In this document: positions 36,186-46,755 of the stretch, in pieces
Layout: each line of letters starts with the position of its first letter
Numbering within the stretch: position 1 is the first letter of the stretch
Source of the DNA: Isoperla grammatica
Lineage: Eukaryota > Arthropoda > Insecta > Plecoptera > Perlodidae
Direction: 5' to 3'
Length of the DNA stretch: 64,000 nucleotides
Assembly: GCA_945910005.1 (NCBI GenBank)
Contig: OX246746.1
Span: 23,033,092-23,097,091 of the forward strand
Notes under the pieces: generated by a model
The model's database searches: none
Seen by the model: the letters and a program-made list of their open reading frames with translations, nothing else
Told to the model about the DNA's origin: nothing
Program-made: the position numbers and the translations under genes

Positions 36186-37090
36186 CTGTCCGAGGCAGAC
36201 GTATCTGCTCTAACGATGAAGACCTTGCGTACTACTGCCACCACATTGTGAATGCCTTTGTTGCCCGAGGGTACCCGCAAGAACAAGTTGAACGGCAAGT
36301 GTACCGCACCACCAAAGACACGCCTATCAAAGCCAAACCCACCCAAGGAGACATCATACCCTTGGTGACACAGTGGCACCCTGGCCTACACGTTCTTAAC
36401 GGCATTCTTAAACGTGGTAGCCATATTCTTGCTTCCTTCGCCGCTACACAACACCTGGCTACCAACCTTCCCAGGGTGTTCTTCAGACATCCTCCGAACC
36501 TGAGCAACATGCTGGTAAGGCACGACCTGCAGAGGAAAGATAACGCCCTACCTTGAGGCTCGTACCCCTGCGAAAGCAACCCCTGCCACACATGCCCTAT
36601 AAACCTCCCGACCAAGACGTTCTCAGCCAGAGCTACAAAGATGAAGTACAACATCCAACAACATAACACCTGTACTACACAAAACCTCGTCTACCAGCTC
36701 CGGTGTCTGCACTGCCCCACAGAGTACATAAGCCTAACCACCAACACTCTCAGGTAAAGAATGAATGGGCACAGGCACGACACTGTGATTGCCAATGAGA
36801 AACCAGTGGCCCTGCATGTGACCAGTCACAACCTGACCTAGCCTTTAATGACTGCTTCAATACCAGCATCATCAGGGCTTTGCCACACAACTGCAGCGAG
36901 AGAGAGCTCAGAAAGTGGGAACTGGCTCACCACATGGTTACCAGCTCAAGTATGCCTTCCAATCTCAACCTGCACTAGCCTTGGGGCTCTGGAGGGTATA
37001 CAGAGAACTACCTTACCTTACCTGGCTAACTCTTCCCTCCACCACCAACAGCGCCTTGTATATATATTCATGTACTTTTTAAATTTAGAC
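36182..37090 (+). pseudogene. Penelope-like retroelement, RT C-terminus and GIY-YIG endonuclease
   Basis: The frame starts RGRRICSNDEDLAYYCHHIV and runs open to a TGA at 36554-36556, through WHPGLHVLNGILKRG and FRHPPNLSNMLVRHDL, the Penelope-type RT C-terminal block. Past the stop, the same frame continues with C..NPCHTCP and VYQLRCLHCPTEYISL, the GIY-YIG core, in which YIG reads YIS. It goes on through LR, a TAA, RMNGHR and KPVALHVTSHN. These elements insert by endonuclease-primed reverse transcription. Two or more in-frame stops and the altered YIG make this copy inactive. Confidence 0.85.
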
Positions 37091-37099
37091 AGTTAGTCT

Positions 37100-37260
37100 C
37101 TTTACACCGACGGGTGATCAAGGCTGTGTAAGCCGAAACGTTCCGTCAAAATGTAATTGTAAATTATTGTAAATATATGTAATATCCATCTCACCACGGC
37201 TGCTGATCTGCTTTAAGGTGAGCTGTTGGTTCCTATAATTCTTTCCCTCTCCATACATAT
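37100..37260 (+). mobile_element. Penelope-like element terminal segment, forward
   Basis: CTTTACACCGACGGGTGATC followed by AAGGCTGTGTAAGCCGAAAC is the counterpart of the inverted segment at 35725-35878. It recurs at about 38676-38840 in the tandem copy. Confidence 0.8.
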
Positions 37261-37635
37261 ACGTAACTGTAACAGCTCTAGTTTTATTTATTTTAACGTG
37301 TCTTCATTATTTAGAACATATTTTAAAGTTAAACTTCCATTCTTATATTGATCAATGTAGGCCCCCTTTGCTATCGCTGCCATAACTCATAATATGTATG
37401 CACCTCACTATGTTTGCCATCTGGCTAGGCCTACTTCTTATCAAACCTGTACAGGCTGTACAGGTTTGATAATTTATTAATTTATTTTATGAAGCCTCTC
37501 GTTTTACACTCAAATGCATGTTAAGACATGCGAGTCTTGAAAGTAGTCAAGTTCTCTTAAACTAAATGCAATGTACGGTGCAGTATTCACCAAACATATT
37601 ACAAACAATGATATGTAAATGATACATTTGAACCA

Positions 37636-37857
37636 TTATGGATAGTCCAAATATTCAGATAGGGTATAAAAACTATGCTGTAACAAGAATTGTTTTACTT
37701 TACTCTTAAATATATCTCTTTTACCACTGTTCATTGTAATTTTAATGTCTTCTGGTAATTTATTAAAAACTTTTATACCCTTATGTATAGGGTCATTGTC
37801 CAATATTTTTAGTCTGTGACTAACCATAAGAAGTAGCCCGATTCGAAAAGCAATCAC
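37636..37857 (-). pseudogene. LINE 3' end (RT C-terminus), copy in unit 1
   Basis: The minus strand encodes HKGIKVFNKLPEDIKI and FKSKVKQFLLQHSFYTLSEY before the stop. This is the characteristic C-terminus of CR1/Jockey-like LINE proteins. Only about 70 codons remain, and the rest of the element is missing. It predates the duplication, because unit 2 carries it too. Confidence 0.65.
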
Positions 37858-38356
37858 CTATAAACGTACCTTCACAAGTATTGTTCAAGTCCGGCAGACT
37901 TGATAACCGCGCTGTCGTATAGACGGTTGGATCCTCAGTGGTACAGTAGGATGGAGTCAAACTTAACCCGTTGTATGTAGGGGACGTTTCACACACGAAG
38001 CCGCATGTCTTGGTTGGCTGAGTGACAGACAAAATACAAAACATTTAACTACAACAAGTTCAATAGCCAGGCTATAGTCTCCAATGCTTTCCTTACACCC
38101 ATGTAATGGAGCTCACAGTTAAAGGTAAGTGTTTTCATAACTAGCAGGGTGAGATTATGTGGCAAAGTAGCTGCTGTATCAACCTAATGTCTAGTTACAT
38201 CCATTACAGTCCAACCCCGGGTACTGAGAAATCTCTTGAGGAACATGCAGGCTTACTGTTAGAAAGGCATAGGTAGGACCTTAAAAATAAAAAAAAAAAA
38301 ACAGCATTTGCAGCTATATTGCTTTCTATGCATTAGGGTGAACGCACGATTAATAA

Positions 38357-38644
38357 CAGGCACGACACTGTGATTGCCAATGAGAAACCAGTGGCTCTGC
38401 ATGTGACCAGTCACAACCTAGCCTTTAATGACTGCTTCAATACCAGCATCATCAGGGCTTTGCCACACAACTGCAGAGCTAAGAAGGTGGGAACTGGCTC
38501 ACCAGATGGTTACCAGCTCCCGTATGCCTCCCAATCTCAACCTGCGCTAGCCTTGGGGCTCTGGAGGGTATACAGAGAACTACCACCTTACCTGGCTAAT
38601 TCTCCCCTCCACCACCAACAGCGCCTTGTATATATATATTCATG
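38357..38644 (+). pseudogene. GIY-YIG endonuclease C-terminal fragment (duplicate)
   Basis: It encodes HDTVIANEKPVALHVTSHNL, then FNDCFNTSIIRALPHNC, and on to the stop. This is the last part of the Penelope-like endonuclease, carried by the tandem duplication. The catalytic GIY and YIG motifs lie upstream of the breakpoint and are absent. The terminal segment follows at about 38676. Confidence 0.75.
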
Positions 38645-39229
38645 TACTTTATAAATTTAGTCAGTTAGTCTCTTTACACCGACGGGTGATCAAGGCTGTG
38701 TAAGCCGAAACGTTCCGTCAAAATGTAATTGTAAATTATTGTAAATATATGTAATATCCATCTCACCACGGCTGCTGATCTGCTTTAAGGTGAGCTGTTG
38801 GTTCCTTTAATTCTTTCCCTCTCAATACATATACGTAACTGTAAGAGCTCTGGATTTATTTATTATAACAAGTCTTTATTATTTAGAACATATTTTAAAT
38901 TTGAACTTCCATTCTTATATTGATCAATGTAGGCCCCCTTTGCTATCGCTGCCATAACTCATAATACATTGGTATGTATGCACCTCACTATGTTTGCCAT
39001 CTGGCTAGGCCTACTTCTTATCAAACCTGTACAGGCTGTACAGGTTTGATAATTTATTAATTTATTTTATGAAGCCTCTCGTTTTACACTCAAATGCATG
39101 TTAAGACATGCGAGTCTTGAAAGTAGTCAAGTTCTCTAAAACTAAATGCATTTGAGACACAAATACCCCGGTGCAGTATGCACCAAACATATTACAAACA
39201 ATGATATGTAAATGATACATTTGAACCAT

Positions 39230-39451
39230 TATGGATAGTCCAAATATTCAGATAGGGTATAAAAACTATGCTGTAACAAGAATTGTTTTACTTTACTCTT
39301 AAATATATCTCTTTTACCACTGTTCATTGTAATTTTTATGTCCTCTGGTAATTTATTAAAACAATTTATATCCATATGTATAGGGTCATTGTCAATATTT
39401 TTAGTCTGTGACTAACCATAAGAAGTGGCCCGACTCAAAAAGCAACCACCT
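39230..39451 (-). pseudogene. LINE 3' end, copy in unit 2
   Basis: Duplicate of 37636-37857 at an offset of about 1594 bp, with small indels that break the frame. Confidence 0.6.
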
Positions 39452-39866
39452 ATAAACGTACCTTCACAAGTATTGTTCAGGCCTGGCAGACTTGACAACC
39501 GCACTGTCGTGGGCCTATAGATGGTTGGATCCTCAGTGGAGCAGTAGGATGGAGTCGAACTTAACCCGTTGTGTGTAGGGGAAGTTTCTCACGCGGAGCC
39601 GCATGTCTTGGTTGGCTGAGTGACTGACAAAATACAAAACATTTAACTACAACAAGTTCAATAGCCAGGCTATAGTCTCCAATGCTTTCCTTACAACCAT
39701 GTAATGGAGCTCACAGTTATAGTTCAAGTTAGTAAGTTAGTAAGGTAGTAAGTAGTAAGTTAGTTAGTGTTTTCATAACTAGCAGGGTGAGATTATGTGG
39801 CAAAGTAGCTGCTGTATCAACTTAATGTCTAGTTACATTCATTTCAGTCTACCCCTGGGTACTGAG

Positions 39867-40667
39867 CATAGGCGCCGAGTTTTGATTTTCCTTTTTGGGG
39901 GGCTTGACCTACGATCGACAGTATCTGCGTGGGAAGTCTGGGGTCTGGGGCAAAGTCACAGCCGCCAGGGGCAAATTTTGTTGGGGTAATATTGCCATCG
40001 AGATGGCCTTAGAAGCGATCTGAGGTATTATTTTGAAAGGGAAGATTAAAATATCTAGTATTAAGATTTTTCTCGTATTTTAACCTTTCATCAATATAGT
40101 TTTGTAGTTTTAACCTATTATGTAAATTAGTTTTGTATCTATTACAAACACTTTCTGGCAAGGAATATATGTGTAAAATGACGCATTATTTATTAACGTT
40201 ACGAGACCCTATAAATCCGTGGTCTGGCTAAACGAACGGATTTGCAGCCCACGCACTAATAGGGTGATTTTACAAAGAAGGGGTAGGACTTTTCAAGAAG
40301 TACAAGTTTCTTCACCCTAGTTGACATTGAAAATTCTAGTTGTTAGGTGAAATCGTATAATTATAGGCTCCTTCATAAGTGCACTGCTCTCTATTGACAG
40401 CTTTTCTCCGAAAATATCGTTAGAAAACCAATTTTTGCCACTGGGAGCCGAGCAAGATGGACTGTCAAAGAACCAAGACACACCATAAAAAAAAGAAGGC
40501 TCTCATATATATGTGGTATGGGAAAGAGACACAATTTGTCGATGTGCATTAATTCGAAAGGCCCTTTAGCAAAAAAACAATAATGGTTACTGTTTGAAGA
40601 AGCAACTCCTTTTAGCTCCTCAGGGGGGGGCTTGAGCCCCGTCGCTCCCCCGTACTTGGCGCCAATG
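39867..40667. mobile_element. non-autonomous hAT, 801 bp, with empty site in the neighbour copy
   Basis: It begins CATAGGCGCCGAGT and ends ACTTGGCGCCAATG (12 of 14 bases inverted). GTACTGAG flanks both sides (39859-39866 and 40668-40675). Unit 1 of the tandem duplication holds the same site once, at 38221-38228. This proves the insertion and its 8-bp target duplication. No transposase frame was seen. A related fragment lies at 20360-20475. Confidence 0.95.
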
Positions 40668-41054
40668 GTACTGAGAAATCTCTTCAGGATCATGCAGGCT
40701 TACTCTTAAAAAGGCATAGGACCTAAAAAACAAAAAAAACAAAAAAAACAGCAATTGCAGCTAATCGCTTTTTATGCATTAGGGTGAACGCACGATTAAT
40801 AAAAAAATGGTATTTGCATATTATTTTTCACTACATAAATAACTTCATCCTAGACAAAAAATACCATGAATATGGCGTATTTCTAAATCACGATTTTCCA
40901 CCTCAAAATTGTTTAAAGCCCGAGGCCTTCAAAACTGATCAAAATTAAAAATAATAGAATAGGGGGTATTTGTTTATTAAAAATAATAACATTTGATGCA
41001 TCATAAGTGGGTATGAAGGAAGTAGCAAAACAGGAAACTGGAACATTATTGCTA

Positions 41055-41370
41055 TCTAATGCTTGGTTTACACACGGGTCTAAGGATTAAGGTTTAAAGT
41101 TGAAGCATGCTAAATTCATTATAGTGTTGGCCAACTTTCAACTCTTAGACCAGGGATTTAAGATTCTTAGACCCAACCAATCAGAAGCGTCGACGTCACT
41201 TTTGTTTGCCAATTGGAGAGCGACTGCATCACTAAAATAATTAAATTATTCAGTGTTTATCAGTGTTTAGCAAAGATTTATGTGAACCGAGAGGCTTAGT
41301 CCTTGGATATTAAAACCTTAAACCTAGACCTTAAAAATCTGTGTAAACACACCATAAGCATTAGGGTGAA
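41055..41370. mobile_element. MITE with TTTACACA ends
   Basis: CTAATGCTTGGTTTACACAC on the left and GTAAACACACCATAAGCATTAG on the right are inverted repeats (with small differences). The body has TCTAAGG and CCTTAG-type words in both directions. Non-coding. Confidence 0.6.
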
Positions 41371-41589
41371 CAGATGATAAATAACATAGTATTTTTATAT
41401 TGACACCCACCATTCACTCTTTTTGAGGTTGTGTGTTAAAATATCCCTAGGGATAAAAAATTAAGTTTTTTTAATTGAAAAATTCCCTACAAACATTATG
41501 CCATGTGCAAGATGTCCTTTTGCGTTAGAAATTAAAGGTGCTGTTTCGATCCATACTTTATTTATACCAAATAAGAATGTATTAACTTT

Positions 41590-41929
41590 AAGGTTGCCCA
41601 TCGACATCGATTAATCGATTAATAATCGATGTCGATACAAATTTCCGACATCAATTTGTTTTTCATAAATCGAATCGTTTTTTTACACAAAATAATAATA
41701 ATAACAAAAATCTGTACTCTGCTCGTCGACAAGGTTACAACACGATATCAACTTACCAGAAGGTTTTGCGATGAAGAAGAAACGATTTTGTTAGTTTTTA
41801 TTTTAGTTTTTACATTGTTCAAGGAACTTTTTCCGAAGTCGATTATTTCAGGTTTGATGTCGATGTCAAAAAATTTCCGACATCGCGATGTGACATCGAT
41901 GTTGTAATTTAACATCGATGGGCAACCAT
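41590..41929. mobile_element. MITE rich in ATCGAT/GACATCG words (copy 1)
   Basis: It begins AAGGTTGCCCATCGACATCG and ends CATCGATGGGCAACCAT, an inverted pair. Copy 2 lies at 50910-51270. Both carry CTGCTCGTCGACAAGGTTAC or its CCGCTCG variant in the middle. Confidence 0.75.
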
Positions 41930-42032
41930 AATTAAATTCACCTGAAAATTTGACACAGGAAGAACCAATGAAGCAATTAAGTAGGTTGTAAAATTCAGCT
42001 GTGGTTGTACTTTGTGAGTTAGGCTCTACACA

Positions 42033-42504
42033 ATGTTAGGTGTGATTTGAGATACATAGTTTATCTTAATTCAAGTTTGGTTTGTTTGATGATTTGGTTA
42101 TTTCACCGGTGAGACACTTCAATGCCCTGTCAGTAACTTCCATGAAAGGTTGAATGCTTTTTGTACATGTTGATGATCATCCCTTCGGTTACCAAGATTT
42201 TTTATCAGTTCAATAACAGGGGCGGACTGGGATGAAAAGACCCGGGATGCTGGGTTTCGGGGGGGGGAGGTCCGCATGAGGTGGCATGGCGCAGCTGGGG
42301 TCTAAGGCGAAGCCCCAGCCGCCGGAGGCAAATACGCTGAAGGCGCACACATTTTTTTGGAGTTGCATTGAATTTTATGGCCTAAAATGCGATTTTAGGG
42401 CGCGATTAACAGAGGCCACCCTACCAGTAGCAAAATAATTTCAATTGAACTCAATTAATTACATTGAATATTAACAATAAATATTAGTACAATAAATTCA
42501 ATTA
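42033..42504. repeat. 472-bp direct repeat, copy 1
   Basis: ATGTTAGGTGTGATTTGAGA to AATAAATTCAATTAT, almost identical to 43063-43534 (one obvious substitution, CCTAAAATGC against CCTGAAATGC). Inside is a hAT-type end, CAGGGGCGGACTGGG, followed by a GGGGTCTAAGGCGAAGCCCC hairpin. Confidence 0.9.
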
Positions 42505-43062
42505 TTACCCCACTGCATCCAGGCTCGTCTGCTGCATTTGGCGTGAAATGCAAACGCCTGGCGCTACTGAAAATAAACAACATACAATTCAAGCCTATGC
42601 CTAGGCCTACTCTCTACGACTTTTAGAATGAAGTATTTAATAAGCAAATATAAAATTCTTCAGACCTACCTGGTTCTTGCTGTCACAGATTTCACTGGTG
42701 TATTCGGAACATAATCAGAATCTGACATTATATGTTACACCAATAATAATAATGTCGAAACCACGGGTCAGAAATCAAAATAATGTATAATGTCATCCAT
42801 ATTGGAATTGGATGTAAACATCCAGTCACATGACCCAGTGCAGCTCTTTTGATTGGTCTAAGGAGTTAGAACATTACAGCCGTAGAAATACTCCTAATCT
42901 GAGGAGATGGAACAAGCAGGAAGGCGGTGTACACAGATTTAGGTGGGAAATTTAAAAACTTTTTAGTGAGAGATGTTAAAGGCATGGAGTTAGAACACAG
43001 TGGACCTATTAAATCTTTTTTTTTTTTTGTGAGATAGAACACTCTGGTTCTCGGGCAGCGAC

Positions 43063-43534
43063 ATGTTAGGTGTGATTTGAGATACATAGTTTATCTTAAT
43101 TCAAGTTTGGTTTGTTTGATGATTTGGTTATTTCACCGGTGAGACACTTCAATGCCCTGTCAGTAACTTCCATGAAAGGTTGAATGCTTTTTGTACATGT
43201 TGATGATCATCCCTTCGGTTACCAAGATTTTTTATCAGTTCAATAACAGGGGCGGACTGGGATGAAAAGACCCGGGATGCTGGGTTTCGGGGGGGGGAGG
43301 TCCGCATGAGGTGGCATGGCGCAGCTGGGGTCTAAGGCGAAGCCCCAGCCGCCGGAGGCAAATACGCTGAAGGCGCACACATTTTTTTGGAGTTGCATTG
43401 AATTTTATGGCCTGAAATGCGATTTTAGGGCGCGATTAACAGAGGCCACCCTACCAGTAGCAAAATAATTTCAATTGAACTCAATTAATTACATTGAATA
43501 TTAACAATAAATATTAGTACAATAAATTCAATTA
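43063..43534. repeat. 472-bp direct repeat, copy 2
   Basis: See 42033-42504. The two are 1030 bp apart with 558 bp of unrelated DNA between. No target duplication, primer-binding site or polypurine tract supports an LTR pair. Confidence 0.9.
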
Positions 43535-44405
43535 TAATTTCAAAATTATATATATACTGGACTTATAGAGTGGGGTTAATATTTTTTTAAGTAATATACA
43601 GAGAAGTATTTACATCATAGGAACTTTCTGGTGGCAGCCCGAGGCCCTGACTGCCAAAGAGCCCGGATTTGCCCAGGGGCCCAGGGAGCGATCGCATCCC
43701 CGCATCCCTAGCCAGTCCCCGCCTGTTCAATACATTCAGCTGGACTTGGGTTGCACTCGAACTGGTAGATGCTCGTAGAAGTGATTACCTTGAAGGTGTA
43801 GCCAGTCTTGCGTGTAGCTCCAACTACAAATGTCTTCATAATGAAGTGGATTGGACCTACATGCTATGCTGTCCCTAAACAATATCTCAAATACCGAGGG
43901 TTGGTGGTTGAGTCCTGAAAGCTTGCCTGTATATTTTCCACATTCGATCTTACACCCTTGTTGAGGGGCCACTCGTAATCACTTGACTGTCATGCCTGGA
44001 ACAATCCGTTTGAGAGCCCACTCGTTTTTAAATCGCTTGGAACATAGCTGTTCTGATTTGATATTTGAATCATGTGCTGCTCCCTAGGAGGAAGGTTACT
44101 GTAGAAGTTATCTGAGATGTCGCACTACTTATTTCTTTTGATACTTGTTTCAAGAATATTGACCATGTTTCAATGAGAATGTATGTCTTGGGTAGGCTCC
44201 TCTACTATTGATTCTAGAGGGGTGTCGAGCTGTTATTGCCATGAACGACATTTGGGAATACATTACGGAGCCATTCAGGTTCTACATATTTAAAGGACAA
44301 AACATGCCAAATCCATCATACCACCTTATTAGATGTTTTTGAACTCATACTCATAGAGGTGAGTGCATGGCTGAGATAATTGGAACCAAGGGCATAAATG
44401 AAAGT
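43535..44405. other. intergenic, nothing recognised
   Basis: No supported gene. The short frames here lack splice context. Confidence 0.4.
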
Positions 44406-44413
44406 GTTCCAGG

Positions 44414-45103
44414 TAGAGGTGTTTGTAAATGGTGTTATGTTTTCTTAGATTTCGTTTGTAGATTTAATAATTTCGATGTTATGATTTTTGGGAGATTTTC
44501 TACAGTAAATTTCACCAGAAACATGTTTAAATTAAAAGAGGAATTTTAATTTTAAAAATTTTTAATTTTAAAAATTTATTTGAATTGTATGTACAAACTA
44601 GTACTAGTTAATACGAAGTGTATTAACATTACCATTACCTGTGTTTGTCTAGTGTGTCTTTACGGTCCAATGAAAGGCTGCAGTCACAACACATAAGAAT
44701 CTTCTTGTCCGTCACGTAAAATCCCTCAGAATTGTACTCGTTTGCTCTGCTTGACGCCGAATTTCAGCAAAAATATAATCGTTGATCTTCTTAACAAAAT
44801 CATCATTATAATGACAAATATTGGGTCCCCACGATTGTGTTGAAATGACGTTTGACTGTAATAATAAATTTAAATTTTTTAAAAATGTTTATAATAAATT
44901 AAAAACAATCGAGATTTCGTGTTATTTCGCTCTTTTATACAAATTTCGATGTTATGACTGGACATTGACGGATTTCGCGAATTTTCACGGTGAAATTTTG
45001 ATGTTTTTAAGGTGCCTATCAACAGATATACACTTTGTTTATCTCCCCCTTCTTTATCAACACTTTTCGCGATTTCGCGGTCCGCAAAAAACAAACACCT
45101 CTA
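44414..45103. mobile_element. hAT element, 690 bp, TAGAGGTGTTTG ends
   Basis: The left end TAGAGGTGTTTG and right end CAAACACCTCTA are perfect inverts. GTTCCAGG flanks both sides (44406-44413 and 45104-45111). The interior has repeated TTTCG and TTCGCG words and an AT palindrome near 44545-44580. No transposase was recognised. Confidence 0.92.
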
Positions 45104-45888
45104 GTTCCAGGGGTAAAGGTAACACAAAACGATGACAGATTACGTTAGGAAGAAGGTTTGCAGTTTGAAACATAAAGATGAGTAGACAAACAGACGTTTC
45201 GAGACGCTTGGGACTTATGGGAGACGCTGGGTCTTAATCTCTTGGCGTCGATGTAGAAATACTTTACAGTTGCTGACACACAAAATCAAGTGCAGGAAGG
45301 GTAGGAATCAAGGATGCATCATTTTAATCATATTCAAAGATGAGTAACAATAAATAATAATCAGAAGTCACATTGGATAGCAATAGAATTATGTGCAAGA
45401 GCGAGGAAGATTTCCTCGTAATAATGATTTACTGTCGTCACTGGGGCCATCACTCCAGAACAGTTGTAGGCAATCGTAAAGTTGTGCCCCCTATTCCGTA
45501 TTCCAGCCGCAACTTGCGTACCGGAATGCACAACGAAGTCAAGGGGATCCAGAGTATATATTTTTGTTTGAATTTAATAAATAGATAAATTATTTTATCG
45601 TATATAAAATAAAATGCTCTAGCAGAGGCCAGCATATGAAAAATTATTTCTGAATCTAAAAGTTTAGGCCTACAAATTAACATAAATTTTTCCGGATCAC
45701 GTCTCATTTATTACAATAATTGTGTGGTACCATTTATTTTCTGGTCTGCAAATAAATAAATTTGATTGGTGTTTCTTTATTTTTGATGTGATTTTTATTT
45801 TAGGAAAAATTACATACATTGTTTACATTAGTAAAAACAAACATGGGCATTTTACATACTAAAAATTTTGCAAAGACAAATAATTGAT

Positions 45889-46695
45889 ATAGTACCACAA
45901 TGTTTACACATTTATACATCATTCATACAATTCAATTACACTGCACAGTATTTTGATTGAATGGAAACGTCTGTTTCTTGCTAAAGAACTTGCAAATACT
46001 TCAAATTCTGACAAATCATTAACAAACCCAATCAATATCGAAAATAACAATTTTGTCAACACAAGCTACCTACCTAATGAAATACAGTATTCAATTTTAA
46101 GGTACCTATCCATTCAAATGGGTTGTACGAATAACAATTCATCAATATAGCTACAACAATTTTGTATTTTTGTTGTATTTGCAAGGTTCTGTTTAAAGTT
46201 TAAAAGTCTGTGTATGACACAAGCACAGACATAAAACATTTGTTTATGGTACAACAACAAGTTGTTCATATCATGTTACATTACACATAGTAAATGCAAA
46301 TGAATGACGATTGATGATGAATGAGGAGGATACACATAGTATAGTACCACACCATATTGTGCACACATTTATGATCATACACTAAACCTTATTAAACTCA
46401 ATTACTGTACAGTATGCATTTTGATTGAATCAAAACCTCCGATTCTTGCTGCTAATACTTCAAATTCAGAACAAACACAATCAATATCTAAACTTCTAAA
46501 GCAATAATTTTGTCAATATAAGCTACTTACTAGCTCCCAATTCATTCCAAACTATAATATCCATTCATCTTTTTCCATTTTTTAACTGTCTAAATAATTT
46601 CATAAATTTTGGTACAACAATTTTAGATTTGTTCTCTTTAAACATTATTTATGACAAAAACACGTGCATTTAAAACATTAATTTATGGTACTATA
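45889..46695. repeat. diverged tandem duplication of about 450 bp, downstream of the repeat-protein gene
   Basis: ATAGTACCACA at 45889 and 46341, TTTTGATTGAAT near 45951 and 46420, CAATCAATAT, AATTTTGTCAA and TTTATGGTAC at about 46243 and 46682 recur in the same order, about 440-452 bp apart. The tract starts just past the stop codon of the minus-strand gene, so it may form part of its 3' UTR. AATAAA-type signals on the minus strand lie near 45732 and 45778. Confidence 0.7.
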
Positions 46696-46755
46696 ACAAG
46701 GTTTTCACGTCGCAACTAAATAGTCACGATGTAGGTAGTAAAAATGCTGAAAATA

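Larger units (their letters stand above)
36771..38355. repeat. 1585-bp tandem duplication, unit 1
   Basis: It starts ACAGGCACGACACTGTGATT inside the endonuclease region and ends GAACGCACGATTAATA. The whole unit recurs from 38356. It keeps the unoccupied site GTACTGAG at 38221-38228, which in unit 2 is filled by a hAT. Confidence 0.92.
38356..40801. repeat. 1585-bp tandem duplication, unit 2, with insertions
   Basis: It repeats unit 1 from ACAGGCACGACACTGTGATT to GAACGCACGATTAATA. Small changes include an AGTTAGTA-type microsatellite at 39727-39769. Between 39859 and 40675 it is split by an 801-bp hAT element. Sequence identity is high but not perfect. Confidence 0.92.

Noticed and set aside
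42033..43534. LTR retrotransposon with 472-bp LTRs
   Set aside because: No target duplication, primer-binding site, polypurine tract or coding sequence between the repeats.
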